Shown piece after piece: positions 41,773-51,327 of a stretch of DNA of 64,000 nucleotides. The position numbers and the translations under genes were made by a program. The stretch comes from SAR202 cluster bacterium bin87 (GTDB lineage Bacteria; Chloroflexota; Dehalococcoidia; Lucifugimonadales; UBA3495), in NCBI GenBank assembly GCA_002238825.1, contig MPNC01000002.1, positions 239,180-303,179 of the forward strand, written 5' to 3'. Below the pieces are notes generated by a model, which saw only the letters and a list, made by a program, of their open reading frames with translations, was not told the DNA's origin and did no database searches. The stretch's first letter is position 1. Every line of letters begins with the position of its first letter.

Positions 41773-42807
41773 ATGGATCTTCAGGGCATGAAACTGGCGA
41801 TCGTCGGAGCCACGGGCGCGGTGGGGCAGGAAACCCTGCGTCTGATCGAGAGGCGTTATCCACAACACGACAACCTGAAGCTCCTGGCTTCCAAGCGCTC
41901 GGCGGGTCGCAAGCTGGAGGTCAACGGTAAAACGTTCACCGTAGAAGAAACAACAGATGTCAGTTTTGCGGACGTTGATATCGCATTCATCTCCGCGCGA
42001 ACCGAAGACTCGCGCCGCTTCGGCCCGGCGGCCGCACAGGCAGGAGCCCTGGTAATCGACGACTCCAGCGCGTTCCGCATGGACCCGGCGGTGCCGCTGG
42101 TGGTGCCGGAGGTGAACGGCGCAGACCTGGACTGGCACGACGGCATCGTGTCGATTCCCAATTGCTCCACCACTCCGCTGGTGATGGTGGTGCACCCACT
42201 CCGGCAAGCCAGCCCCATCCGGCGCATCGTAGCGGACACCTACCAGTCCGTTTCTGGCGCGGGCGGCGCGGCCATGAACGAGTTGCGGGACCAGACACGC
42301 ACCGTCATGCACGGCGGTCCTGCCGAACCGGATGCGCAGCCCCAGCAGATCGCCTTCAACGTGATTCCCCAAATTGACAGCTTCAACGAATCGGGATACA
42401 CGCGAGAAGAGCAGAAAATGATCGACGAGAGCCGCAAAATCCTTCACGCGCCGGATATCGCGGTTTCTGCTACCTGCGTTCGCGTTCCCGTGTTTGTGTC
42501 GCATTGCGTGGCCACACACCTGGAGTTTGATGAACCTGTGTCTCCTGGTGAAGCTCGGGAGATGCTGAGCGTCATGCCCGGCGTAACGGTCCTCGATGAT
42601 CCGGGCGCGTCCCTTTACCCGATGCCCGTTGACGCCGCGGGATCGGACGACGTTTTCGTGGGACGCATCCGGCAAGACGCCTCTCACCCGAAGGGTCTCG
42701 CCCTGTGGGTGGTGACCGACAACCTTGTCAAAGGGGCAGCGCTCAACGCTCTGCAGATCGCGGAAGAAGCTGTCGCCCGCGGCGCGGTTCACGGCAAGAA
42801 AAACTAA
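41773..42807 (+). CDS. asd: Aspartate-semialdehyde dehydrogenase
   Basis: A 344-residue enzyme. 'LAIVGATGAVGQETLRLIE' binds NADP, 'SIPNCSTTPLVMVVHPL' has the catalytic Cys (P-N-C-S-T), and 'VRVPVFVSHCVATHLEF' the late His (V-P-V-F-x-S-H). It makes aspartate semialdehyde for lysine, threonine and methionine. The ATG at 41773 is used; an in-frame ATG 24 codons upstream lacks family match. Second gene of the lysine cluster. Confidence 0.97.
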   Translation: MDLQGMKLAIVGATGAVGQETLRLIERRYPQHDNLKLLASKRSAGRKLEVNGKTFTVEETTDVSFADVDIAFISARTEDSRRFGPAAAQAGALVIDDSSAFRMDPAVPLVVPEVNGADLDWHDGIVSIPNCSTTPLVMVVHPLRQASPIRRIVADTYQSVSGAGGAAMNELRDQTRTVMHGGPAEPDAQPQQIAFNVIPQIDSFNESGYTREEQKMIDESRKILHAPDIAVSATCVRVPVFVSHCVATHLEFDEPVSPGEAREMLSVMPGVTVLDDPGASLYPMPVDAAGSDDVFVGRIRQDASHPKGLALWVVTDNLVKGAALNALQIAEEAVARGAVHGKKN

Positions 42808-42833
42808 CGCGCATCCACATGTACAGAGTGCGT

Positions 42834-42861
42834 TTGCCATAGCACACTAGATGTGTATAAT
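42834..42861 (+). promoter_or_regulatory. Promoter of dapA
   Basis: TTGCCA (42834-42839), 16-bp spacer, TATAAT (42856-42861), 87 bases before the dapA ATG. It implies that dapA can be expressed apart from dapB-asd. Confidence 0.7.
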
Positions 42862-42947
42862 GTGCGGAATATTCGGGATGCTTGCCATCATGTTCTATGG
42901 TAAGTACAGTACACTGCCTAAATATAGCAACGGAGGAGGGACCCGTG

Positions 42948-43850
42948 ATGCCGACTGAAACTGGCCGGCTGATTACCGCCATGGTAACGCCGTTTGACGC
43001 TGACGGGCAGGTGGACTACGAACAGGCAAAGCGCCTGGCCCTGGCCTTGATTGACTCGGGTTCGGACGGCCTGGTGGTTACTGGAACCACCGGCGAAGGC
43101 CCGGCGCTGTCCATGGAAGAAAAGGCCCGCCTCTACGGTGAAGTGAAAGACGCTATCGGGTCACGCGGCGCGGTGATAGCCGGCACCAGCGACAACAACA
43201 CCACTGCTTCCATCGAGCTCAGCCGAGAAGCGGAACAGGTCGGAGCCGATGCTCTGCTGCTCACCGTACCGGCGTACAACAAGCCTCCTCAGGAAGGGCT
43301 GTTCCAGCATTTCCGCGCTCTGGCGGAATGCACTGCTCTGCCGGGCATGCTGTACAACGTACCCAGCCGTACCAGTTTGAACATGACCAACGACACCACG
43401 GTTCGGCTGTCCCAAATCGAAAACATCATCGGGATCAAGGAAGCCAGCAGCGATCCAGTCCAGATCGCGAAGGTCATCCGCGACACTCCTGACGATTTCC
43501 GGGTGTGGTCCGGCAACGACGACGAGACGTTCCCTATCATGTCCATGGGAGGGTACGGCGTGGTCAGCGTCGCCGCTCACCTGGTGGGCGCCCAAATCAA
43601 GCAGATGATGGGGCTGCTTCTCGAAGGCGACGTGGAGGCGGCCGGAGCCGAGCACCTGCGCCTGCTGGACATGTTCAAGGGACTGTTTATTGTCTCCAAC
43701 CCGATTCCGGTCAAATACGGCTTGAACAAGTCGGGCTTCGATGTCGGTGAACCGCGACTGCCGCTGGTTCCGCCCGATGAACGCACAGCGGAACAGCTGG
43801 ACGAATTGCTGGACCGATACGAAATCGATATCAAAGCGCCGGCCGACTGA
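42948..43850 (+). CDS. dapA: 4-hydroxy-tetrahydrodipicolinate synthase
   Basis: A 300-residue TIM-barrel aldolase. 'VVTGTTGEGPALSMEEK' (T-T-G-E), 'GMLYNVPSRTSLNM' (catalytic Tyr) and 'IIGIKEASSDPVQI' (Schiff-base Lys) are all present. It condenses pyruvate and aspartate semialdehyde. GGAGGAGGG lies upstream, and a consensus promoter precedes it. Third of the lysine genes. Confidence 0.97.
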   Translation: MPTETGRLITAMVTPFDADGQVDYEQAKRLALALIDSGSDGLVVTGTTGEGPALSMEEKARLYGEVKDAIGSRGAVIAGTSDNNTTASIELSREAEQVGADALLLTVPAYNKPPQEGLFQHFRALAECTALPGMLYNVPSRTSLNMTNDTTVRLSQIENIIGIKEASSDPVQIAKVIRDTPDDFRVWSGNDDETFPIMSMGGYGVVSVAAHLVGAQIKQMMGLLLEGDVEAAGAEHLRLLDMFKGLFIVSNPIPVKYGLNKSGFDVGEPRLPLVPPDERTAEQLDELLDRYEIDIKAPAD

Positions 43851-43863
43851 ACAGGCCGGCGCT
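43835..43863 (+). terminator. Hairpin over the dapA stop codon
   Basis: AGCGCCGGCC and its perfect complement (10 bp) flank a 9-nt loop that contains the TGA. No T-tract follows, so it may be a 3'-end stabiliser or a weak terminator. Confidence 0.5.
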
Positions 43864-43989
43864 CTGGATTCGGGACGCTGACGAGACGGCACACCAGCCG
43901 TCCACTGCCCGTTTCCAATAAATTACTTCGGCCATCCGCCTCGAACCCAAGTATTTAGTTTTGGCCTTGTAATTGCAAGGAGTACTGAA

Positions 43990-44901
43990 ATGGCCCTGAA
44001 AACCGTTATTTTTGTGGACGGTCAGAACTTCCGTCACAACCTGAGGGATTTCCACTTTCGTTCTGACCCGCCACATCCCAACAACCCGGAATATCGCCTC
44101 GATGAGAAGCACTTCCGGTGGCAGGAGTTTTTCCAGGATGCTCTGGCGAAATTCGATTATGTCACCGGCTGGCAGCATCAATTGGCCAGGGTTTACTGGT
44201 ATTACGCGGAGAACATCACGCCATGGTCACCCAACTTGTGGCGTGCGCAGCGCATCGTCGACGACTACGGCCTGCGGATACCGGAACTCACCACCGACTT
44301 GGTCATCCAGAAGGCGCAGGACTGGTACGAGCACGAATTCCGACGTTTCCACCAACTTCGCAAGTCGGTGTTCGAAGAGATCCAGCAAAACACCAACTTC
44401 CTGGAATTTCGGTATATCGGCCAATACGTGGTCCAGCCGTTCCGGCCCTATCGCCTGGAATACGATTATGATGGCAACATAAACTTCCAGGGCACCCAGG
44501 TGGGTGAAAAAGGCGTTGACATTGGAATCGCCGTGGACATGATCTCCAAGATGGACAGCTTCGACGCCGCCATTCTGGTCTCCGGAGACAGCGATTTCTT
44601 CCCGGTGGTGAAGTTCCTGAAAGACAATCTCAAGTATGTGTATCACTTCTCCGTGGGCCGCGGCGTCGGCCATGACACACAGTACTTTTCGTCTTCACTG
44701 CGTGGCGTAGTTGACTGTTTCCAGGGTTTTGACGAGCTTGAGCTCCTTACCAATTACGTGAACGAGCACGCTGGTATACCGCCCGCGATCATGGATACGA
44801 TCAACATGCGTGCTGCCGAATTGGAACGCATCCTCGACGAAGAATCGATAGACTACGACGCGCCGCGAGAGAGTGACGCGGCGATCGTGCGACGCCGCTA
44901 G
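43990..44901 (+). CDS. NYN domain (PIN-like) predicted RNase
   Basis: A 303-residue protein. 'TVIFVDGQNFRHNLRDF' has the first catalytic Asp and the N, 'GEKGVDIGIAVDMIS' the second Asp, 'AAILVSGDSDFFPVVKFL' the third and fourth: the four acidic residues of NYN/LabA-type nucleases, which act on RNA. The insert of about 100 residues between the first and second blocks is longer than in minimal LabA proteins. Convergent with plsC. GGAG lies upstream. Confidence 0.9.
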   Translation: MALKTVIFVDGQNFRHNLRDFHFRSDPPHPNNPEYRLDEKHFRWQEFFQDALAKFDYVTGWQHQLARVYWYYAENITPWSPNLWRAQRIVDDYGLRIPELTTDLVIQKAQDWYEHEFRRFHQLRKSVFEEIQQNTNFLEFRYIGQYVVQPFRPYRLEYDYDGNINFQGTQVGEKGVDIGIAVDMISKMDSFDAAILVSGDSDFFPVVKFLKDNLKYVYHFSVGRGVGHDTQYFSSSLRGVVDCFQGFDELELLTNYVNEHAGIPPAIMDTINMRAAELERILDEESIDYDAPRESDAAIVRRR

Positions 44902-44923
44902 ACGCGGGTTTCCAAACGCACCG

Positions 44924-45595
44924 CTACTCGCCTTGCTGGGGATTGACCACGCGAGGCCGAAGATTATCGGCATAAACGCCGCGGTAGGATTCCGGCAAGA
45001 GGGCGGCGATCCGCTCCATCACCATGTCGGTGACCGAATTCAGCAGCGCGTCGGTGATCGGCCCCTCAATCCGAGGTGGCGTGAACGGGGTACCGATGTT
45101 GACCTGCCAGCTCGCCAGGGGCACGGGCATGTGCCAGGACGCGAATTTTTCCGAACCCGCTATACCCACGGGCAAAATCGGAGCCTGAGTCCGCAACGCC
45201 AGCCAGGCCAACCCAGTCTTGGCTCGTTGCAACCCACCCGTCGGGCTGATACTTCCCTCCGGGAACATGAGGATGGCCTTGTCCTCCTGTAACGCGCCCA
45301 AGGCATAGCGCAGGGCGCCACCTCCTCCTCGTTGCCGATCCAACGGCACGGCCCCCACCGCGTCGCAGTAAAATCGCCCGATCGGCTTTTCCCACAGCTC
45401 CTTCTTGGCGAGGAAGATTATCTGACGTGGCAACGCCACCACCAGCGTGCCCGCGTCGTTCAGGGAAAGATGGTTGCTGGCGACCAACAGCGGCCCGTAG
45501 GGAGGCATGGCTTCCTGACCGGTAACCGTCAACCGGCCGGTTACGCTCCAGATAATTTTTCCGAAACGCCTGCTGGGCTGATAAAGCCATGCCAT
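44924..45595 (-). CDS. plsC: 1-acyl-sn-glycerol-3-phosphate acyltransferase
   Basis: A 223-residue PlsC/LPLAT protein. 'ASNHLSLNDAGTL' is the H-x4-D catalytic motif, 'FPEGSISPTGGL' the glycerol-phosphate motif, 'PILPVGIAGSEKF' motif 4. It adds the second acyl chain in phospholipid synthesis at the membrane. Downstream of cmk by 14 bases on the same strand, a known pairing in Firmicutes and Chloroflexota. Confidence 0.93.
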   Translation of the reverse strand: MAWLYQPSRRFGKIIWSVTGRLTVTGQEAMPPYGPLLVASNHLSLNDAGTLVVALPRQIIFLAKKELWEKPIGRFYCDAVGAVPLDRQRGGGGALRYALGALQEDKAILMFPEGSISPTGGLQRAKTGLAWLALRTQAPILPVGIAGSEKFASWHMPVPLASWQVNIGTPFTPPRIEGPITDALLNSVTDMVMERIAALLPESYRGVYADNLRPRVVNPQQGE

Positions 45596-45609
45596 GGTGA
45601 TTAACCGCT

Positions 45610-46329
45610 CTATTCGGCGAGGTGGTCAGGGCGGGCGACTGACCGGATAGCCGCGACCACGACCGACACCGTCTCTTCGAAGTCCATTTCGTCTGTCCGG
45701 ATCGTTACCGCATCGGCGGCTGCAATCAGAGGGGAATCCGAGCGTTCCATATCCACGTGGTCCCGCCGCAGGGTGTCCGACAAAACCTGGTTGTATGGGA
45801 CCCCTGGATCCACCAGCGCAATCTGCGCGTGGCGCCGGCGCGCCCGTACTTCCGGCGCAGCATCGATATAGAGTTTCAGGTCCGCTTCCGGCAACACCAC
45901 CGACCCGATATCGCGACCAGCCATAACCATGCCCCCGGATGTGGCGATGGCTCGCTGCTGTTTGACCAGTTCCACCCGGACGGCGGGCACGGCCGAAACT
46001 GCCGACACGTTTTTGTCCACCTCGGCCGTCACCAGTTCATCGCCGAGCGGCAGGCCGTCCGCGATGATGCTCGTATTGTTGTCGGAATCCAGCGCCAGTT
46101 CCATGCGGCAACCCGCAGCCAGATCGGCGACCGCGTCGAGGTCGGTCGGAGCAACACCACTACGAAGCGCCAGCCACGTTACGGCACGATACATGATCCC
46201 CGTATCCAGAAATCGCAAACCAACGTGGCGAGCCGCGGCTTTTCCCACTGAGCTTTTTCCTGAGGCCACTGGCCCATCAATCGCCACCACCAGCGCGGCG
46301 CAAGCGGTTGACACACTGACGGCCTCCAT
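45610..46329 (-). CDS. cmk: Cytidylate kinase
   Basis: A 239-residue kinase. P-loop 'IDGPVASGKSSVGK', 'FLDTGIMYRAVTWLALR' and 'MAGRDIGSVVLPEADLKLYI' are the family blocks. It phosphorylates CMP and dCMP. The ATG at 46329 has no ribosome site, but TATAAT lies 7 bases upstream of it, so the transcript may be leaderless. Next gene downstream is plsC. Confidence 0.95.
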   Translation of the reverse strand: MEAVSVSTACAALVVAIDGPVASGKSSVGKAAARHVGLRFLDTGIMYRAVTWLALRSGVAPTDLDAVADLAAGCRMELALDSDNNTSIIADGLPLGDELVTAEVDKNVSAVSAVPAVRVELVKQQRAIATSGGMVMAGRDIGSVVLPEADLKLYIDAAPEVRARRRHAQIALVDPGVPYNQVLSDTLRRDHVDMERSDSPLIAAADAVTIRTDEMDFEETVSVVVAAIRSVARPDHLAE

Positions 46330-46336
46330 GGGCCAA

Positions 46337-46365
46337 ATTATAGCATCGCGCCCGGGGCGAGATAA
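46337..46365 (-). promoter_or_regulatory. Promoter giving a leaderless cmk mRNA
   Basis: On the minus strand TATAAT (46342-46337) ends 7 bases before the ATG, so transcription would begin at or next to the A of ATG. The -35 is weak (TTATCT, 17-bp spacer). Confidence 0.5.
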
Positions 46366-46386
46366 CAGCAACGCGATATCGTCTGG

Positions 46387-48853
46387 TCATGGCGTGTTAG
46401 TGGAGTGTGTCTTCACCCACAGCCTTGCGCCGTCGGTGATGTATTCGACCGTGCCGTCTCGAGCGGTGAGGAACACCTTTTCGTTGCCCACCGCTTTGCC
46501 AAGCCGCGCCATTACGTCCTCGTGGGGGTGTCCGTAGCGGTTCTCGCTTCCGGCGGAAACAACGGCAGACTGTGGACCGACCGCGCGCAGGAACACCGAG
46601 GACGTGGATGACTGGCTTCCGTGGTGCGCCACTTTCAGCACGTCGGACCGCAGTTCCTCGCCCCGGTTTTCGACCAGGTATTCCTCGACATCCTGCTCGA
46701 CATCGCCGGTCAACAGGAAAGAAATCTCGCCATACGCGACACGCATTACGACGCTCAGATTGTTGGCGTTGCCATCAATGCGCGACGGTATCCTGCCCGC
46801 CGGAGGATGCAGGACTTCCATCACGACACCCGACCCCAACTCGATGCGGTGTCCGGCCTGGACCCGAACCCTCGGATGTTCGCGCTGGGCGAGAACCGAT
46901 TCCCACTGGCGAAAAAGCGCGGACCCGGAGGGACGCCGCTCCTTCCATCACTACGTCGGCGTCATAGCGGTCGAGAACACCGATCAAACCACCGGCGTGG
47001 TCACTGTCCAGATGCGTGACAACCACCGCGTCGAGACCACGATCGCCGGGGGCAAGACGCTGGCCCAGCGCGGTCAAAGTGGTCCGTGGCTCGGGACCAC
47101 CATCAACCAACACCTGCCTTCCCCGCGGCGTCACCACCAGGATCGCGTCACCCTGCCCTACATCGAGCACGTACACGTGGAGCCGGCCGTCCGCCCGCGT
47201 CGCCGACATTTGACCGAACACCAATATGATCCCCAAGACGACCACCGGCGTCACGCCCGCCATGAAGCCGGCAACCCCGCTGGGACGCCACCTTGGCCCG
47301 CGCCTCCATCCCGATACGATCCGGCGCACCCGGCGCGACGACATCAGCAACGCCAACACGGCCAGGCCCGCGTACCATGCCATCGCAACCACAGGCGTTA
47401 CCCAGCCGGCGGAGGCCATCACCGGAGGCATCGCCTCCGCCACCCGGATGATCCAGGCGACGGGAGCCCAGGCCAACATGCCCAACGCCGGCGCGAGCCA
47501 CGGGGCTACAACTCCTGTCACAGCGGTGGCGGCGGCAGTCACCAACGCCATGGGCATTGCCGGCATGGCCAGGATTGTCGCCGGAACGCTCATTATCGGG
47601 ATCTCCCCGAAATGCATGGCAATGAGCGGGACAGTGGCCAGCGTGGTTGTGGTGGAAATGACTATGGAGGCGGTCAACAACGTCAGGGCATATTGGAACC
47701 ATCTCGCCGCCGACGAGCTGGAGCCGCCTGAAATCGTTGCCAGGGCGCCGGTGACCAACGCGATCACGGGCAGGCCAACGAGAACCCCGGCCATGGCCGT
47801 GAAACTGAGCTGAAACGAAAGGCTGCCCAGCAACGCCGGGTCCGCGCATACCATGACGCCAGCCGCGAGCACCAACGCGGTGAGCCCCCGCATGCCCCGG
47901 CCCGTCAGCCCCTGCACCAGGGCCAGGCTGCCCATGATCGCCGCCCGTACTACCGGCGGGTCCAGGCCGGACACGATTGCATAAGCCCATACCGTCGCCA
48001 TCGCGCAAAAAACGACCAGCGGGTTCCCGCTGCCCAGCGTCGCGGAGCCGATTCCGAGCGTCAACGCCAGCACTATCCCGACGTGCAAACCCGAGATGGC
48101 CAGCAGATGGGACATCCCAGCCGTCCGGAACGAATCTTTGACCGATGGGGGTAGCTCTGAGCGGATCCCCAGGAGCAAGGCCTGCGCCAGACCGGACTCG
48201 GGAGCCGGAATGGCCCTTTGTAAGGCCGACGCCATCCCGCCACGAAAACGGTGCAGCGCGGCCGTCGCCCGGTGGCCGCCGCCGGTGGCAACCGTTTCCG
48301 TTTCCCGCGCCCACATCACCCCGGAAATACCCTGGGCTGCCAGCCATGCCGCGTAATCGAAATCTCCTATTGGCTCAGGGCGCTCCAACTTGCCGGAAAC
48401 GCGGAGTGTGTCGCCGTAGCGCAAAAACGGCGGGCCGCGCCGGGCTGCCAGGTCGGGTGGCGGCAAGGCGTACACCAGCAGGTTGCTGCCAACCGGAACG
48501 CTCCCGTGTTGATCGGCTGCCTCAGCCAACACTTCCGCGCGAAAACGCACCCGGCTACCCGAAATCGCCGGCGCGTCGGATACGATCACCGTGACTTCGG
48601 TTGGGCCCGTGGGGACAATTGGCGCCGATGCATCGGCGACCGACTCGCCACGCCATGCTCCCAATACCAGGGCGGCGCCCAACACCACCGGCGCCGCCGG
48701 CAGCCCCATCACTTTCAGCCCAACCGCGAGAGCCACCGCGGCCAGGCCCAGCATCAGCAGCGGCTTTGCCGAGCCCAGAGGCGCGTCGTACCAGAGGGCA
48801 AGGCCGGCGCCGGCGATCACCGCCACAACGGCTAGCTCAGGGAATATCCGCAT
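46387..48853 (-). pseudogene. comEC: ComEC DNA-uptake channel, frameshifted in the C-terminal domain
   Basis: About 820 codons in two frames. Frame one has the N-terminal OB-like domain, the Competence domain ('MSHLLAISGLHVGIVLAL', 'LSFQLSFTAMAGVLVGLP') and the start of the beta-lactamase domain ('VLDVGQGDAILV', 'VVVTHLDSDHAGGLIG'). It then loses register at about 46940 (after 'DADVVMEG') and runs into a stop at 46775. In the next frame the domain continues at once: 'ERRPSGSALFRQWESVLA', 'FLLTGDVEQDVEEYL', 'VLKVAHHGSQSSTS'. A one-base indel restores it. No slippery heptamer is present. So either comEC is broken or the base is a sequence error. The protein would form the DNA channel of transformation. 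Downstream of comEA by 89 bases. Confidence 0.88.
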
Positions 48854-48942
48854 CGCGAGCCGTCAATATCGATCACTCGGCGCCTCTCCCGCCTACCGGA
48901 ATGGGAAAGGCCCATAGCCCTGACATCGCGCTGCGTTCGCGT

Positions 48943-49635
48943 TCAGCGCGGGGCAACCGTGATCATTTCAGCGATGCCCCGGAATATGCCTTCGCCGATG
49001 CCGGGCACGTCGGTAATCGCCTCGGGGCTGGCGAACGGTCCTTCCTGCTCACGATGGGTAACGATCGAGTCCGCACGCACCCCGCCAATGCCCGGAAGTG
49101 TCTCAAGACACTGGGCATTCGCTGTGTTGATGTTGACCGGAACCGGGCAAGCTTCAGACGGGGCAGATTCGGGAGCCTTCGGCGCCGACGCATCTACCGA
49201 CGACCCGGTGGGTGCCGCCGGCTCGCCGGCTCCCGGGATGTCGTAATGGGTGGCGTCGGAAGCGTAAGCCGCCAGGTTGATCCGGTTCAGGTCGGCGTCT
49301 TCGGTGGGTCCACCGGCCAATCGCAATACTGCGTCCAGCCGTTCACCCTGGTCTACGGTGTATACGCCTGGCCTGATCACCTCGCCGGTGACATACACAG
49401 TGATCTGCTCCGGAGGAGCCGCCGGGGACGGCGCGGGCGCAGAGGTATTGGCTTTAGGAGATCCAGTAGTATCCGCCTCAGCGCTTGCTTCCGGCACGAT
49501 GATCTGGATTCCATCGGGCTCATCAACATCAGTGCCGCCGTTGAAAATCATCCACGCCGCGACGCATAACAGCGACAGAGCCACCGCACCGGACATCCCA
49601 ATCGCGATCAACCTCTTCGTCCCTGACGTTGCCAA
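48943..49635 (-). CDS. comEA: ComEA DNA receptor
   Basis: A 230-residue membrane-anchored protein. N-terminal helix about 8-32, a Pro/Ala/Thr linker, an SLBB domain ('ITVYVTGEVIRPGVYTV', about 75-130), a second linker, and a C-terminal helix-hairpin-helix pair ('VNINTANAQCLETLPGIGGV', 'DVPGIGEGIFRGI'). It binds double-stranded DNA outside the membrane for uptake through ComEC. First gene of the comEA-comEC operon. Confidence 0.95.
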   Translation of the reverse strand: MATSGTKRLIAIGMSGAVALSLLCVAAWMIFNGGTDVDEPDGIQIIVPEASAEADTTGSPKANTSAPAPSPAAPPEQITVYVTGEVIRPGVYTVDQGERLDAVLRLAGGPTEDADLNRINLAAYASDATHYDIPGAGEPAAPTGSSVDASAPKAPESAPSEACPVPVNINTANAQCLETLPGIGGVRADSIVTHREQEGPFASPEAITDVPGIGEGIFRGIAEMITVAPR

Positions 49636-49977
49636 GCAGCCGCTCCTCTCGACACTGCATGCAAAAGCCGACCGCGAAGCACGTCACCTCCCTACCTTCA
49701 CATCCCCGTGCGCCCCACTGCCGGCCACAGCCCGTTAAACTACGTTACGTCAAAAAAATACACGCACCTAGGTTACCAGATTTGGCTGTTTTTGTAATTT
49801 TCTTATTGTTTATCACATTGAGAACAGCTATCAACGGTTTACACACCACATCCAGTGATCCAAATGAGCTCTCGGTGACCAAGTTGTCAGAACGCGAGCT
49901 TTACCGCTCGGGCACCACGGATATTCAAGAAGAGCCCCTTCACCCATGCCGGCGTGATACATCGCCTTTGCCGGGTG
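49636..49977. other. 342-bp gap with an A/T-rich stretch
   Basis: Between two minus-strand genes. A stretch from about 49740 to 49830 is strikingly A/T-rich for this window and likely contains the comEA promoter. I see no reliable gene, hairpin or repeat. Confidence 0.4.
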
Positions 49978-50883
49978 TTATCCGTTCGCTGACCTGCCAG
50001 CCGCTATTCCGGCGCGCAGCGCTTCGGCCAACAGCGGCCCATACGTACCAGCAATCATAGAGGTCCCTTCGTCGGCAATCCGCCAGTCCCTGGACTGGAT
50101 CTCATCCACCGACTGACGTGCCAGGCGTCTGCCGTAATCCCGGACAAACGTGCCCAGCGCGTCGGTGCCGGTGTCCGGCGCCATTTGACGGAACAAACGG
50201 AACATGGGATCGGTGCGAGCCGCATTGTACGCGTCATGGAACGTCAGGTTTTCCGGATGGTCACGCAGCAGCAACGCCACGCCAAAGTCAATCAGGCGGA
50301 TCCCACCCCCCGGCAGCAGGATGGTATGAGATCTCCCGTCCGGGTCGGCAACCGTGGCATCGTTGTAGCAAACGCCGGCGGCATGCAATCGGGACAGAGC
50401 GGTTCCCAGTTCGAACCCAATGCCGTGCATCCGCTCGGCTGAAGCTTCCTCGGGTTTCAGGTCGGTCAGGAATGGCCCGGATACGAACTCCTCGGTCAGG
50501 AACCCGTCAATGCTCGACAATTGCTTCGGGCCCAATCCAAGGTCGCCGGCTATGGCGGCGATATCAGCCTCTCCGGGGCTCTGGCACGGCTTGATGACCA
50601 CGTCGGCGGCTTCGCCGCGGATCTCGCCGGAGATTATTGCCACGCGGCCCCGCGTGCGGCCGTCGTACCGGATGGAGACGTCCCCAGGTTGCTCGCCATA
50701 CACCAACTCGTACGACGCCGGAAACAGGCCGTACACCGAAAAACGGGCGATCCGCCGGTCCTCAACGAGCAGTCCCCACAACTCATCGCCACGATGGGCC
50801 AGGGGCCATAGGGGCCACAGTCGTTCCGGGCATCGACCGTCCCGGACCGCAGCGTCCCGCTCCGAGATATCGTCCTCGGTCAT
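49978..50883 (-). CDS. Protein-kinase-fold protein (RIO/Bud32/APH-like)
   Basis: A 301-residue protein with a late kinase fold. 'ADVVIKPCQSPGEADI' gives the Lys and the Glu helix, 'LSRLHAAGVCYNDATVAD' the catalytic loop (Asp in the H-x-D position, with the usual His-Gly-Asp altered to Tyr-Asn-Asp) and 'GGGIRLIDFGVALLL' the DFG. The last 90 residues are helical. Substrate unknown. No ribosome site precedes the ATG at 50883; coding potential continues upstream in the same frame as far as the stop of the DUF952 gene. Confidence 0.72.
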   Translation of the reverse strand: MTEDDISERDAAVRDGRCPERLWPLWPLAHRGDELWGLLVEDRRIARFSVYGLFPASYELVYGEQPGDVSIRYDGRTRGRVAIISGEIRGEAADVVIKPCQSPGEADIAAIAGDLGLGPKQLSSIDGFLTEEFVSGPFLTDLKPEEASAERMHGIGFELGTALSRLHAAGVCYNDATVADPDGRSHTILLPGGGIRLIDFGVALLLRDHPENLTFHDAYNAARTDPMFRLFRQMAPDTGTDALGTFVRDYGRRLARQSVDEIQSRDWRIADEGTSMIAGTYGPLLAEALRAGIAAGRSANG

Positions 50884-50955
50884 CCCGACCAGACCGGCGA
50901 TGACCCGGCGGATGGACGCGATCTGATCCTCAGTGTAACGAATTTCGGGCTCCGG

Positions 50956-51312
50956 TCACCCTTCCGGACCCAACACGAACCCGCTCGGGTCCGCCGCTTC
51001 AGGCGCCAATGAGCGAATGCGCACCACCGCGTCCGGGTTGATGGGGCCGTAGACGTGCGGGTACATTTCACCAGACCGGGCCGGCTCTCGCACCACGGGT
51101 GACCCCTCGGCCAGTCGCTCGGTGTCCACGTCCAACACCAGCAGATCGGTCCTGCCGGCAAACAGCCGCGACGCGACGCTCAACATCTGGGCTTCGTCAC
51201 CGCTGGCGTGTATGAAACCTTCCTCTGCCAGGGAAGGCGCCCGGTATTCGCCCGCAGCGATACCGGCCTCCCAGTCGGAACGGAAAGCCAGGTGATAGAT
51301 AATGGAAGCCAT
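50956..51312 (-). CDS. DUF952 domain protein
   Basis: A 118-residue protein of the DUF952 family: 'IIYHLAFRSDWEAGIAAGEY' opens it, 'LAEEGFIHASGDEAQ' and 'EMYPHVYGPINPDAVV' (the P-H-x-Y-G-P block) are family hallmarks. Fold and role are unknown; it is a widespread small cytosolic protein. It is in the same frame as the kinase-like gene, separated by its own TGA. Confidence 0.88.
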   Translation of the reverse strand: MASIIYHLAFRSDWEAGIAAGEYRAPSLAEEGFIHASGDEAQMLSVASRLFAGRTDLLVLDVDTERLAEGSPVVREPARSGEMYPHVYGPINPDAVVRIRSLAPEAADPSGFVLGPEG

Positions 51313-51327
51313 GCGCGTCAGCCCCGG

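Noticed and set aside
46775-46942. Programmed frameshifting as an explanation for comEC
   Set aside because: The site GGAAGGAGCGG has no slippery heptamer and I see no stem or pseudoknot just after it; ComEC is not known to be made by frameshifting.
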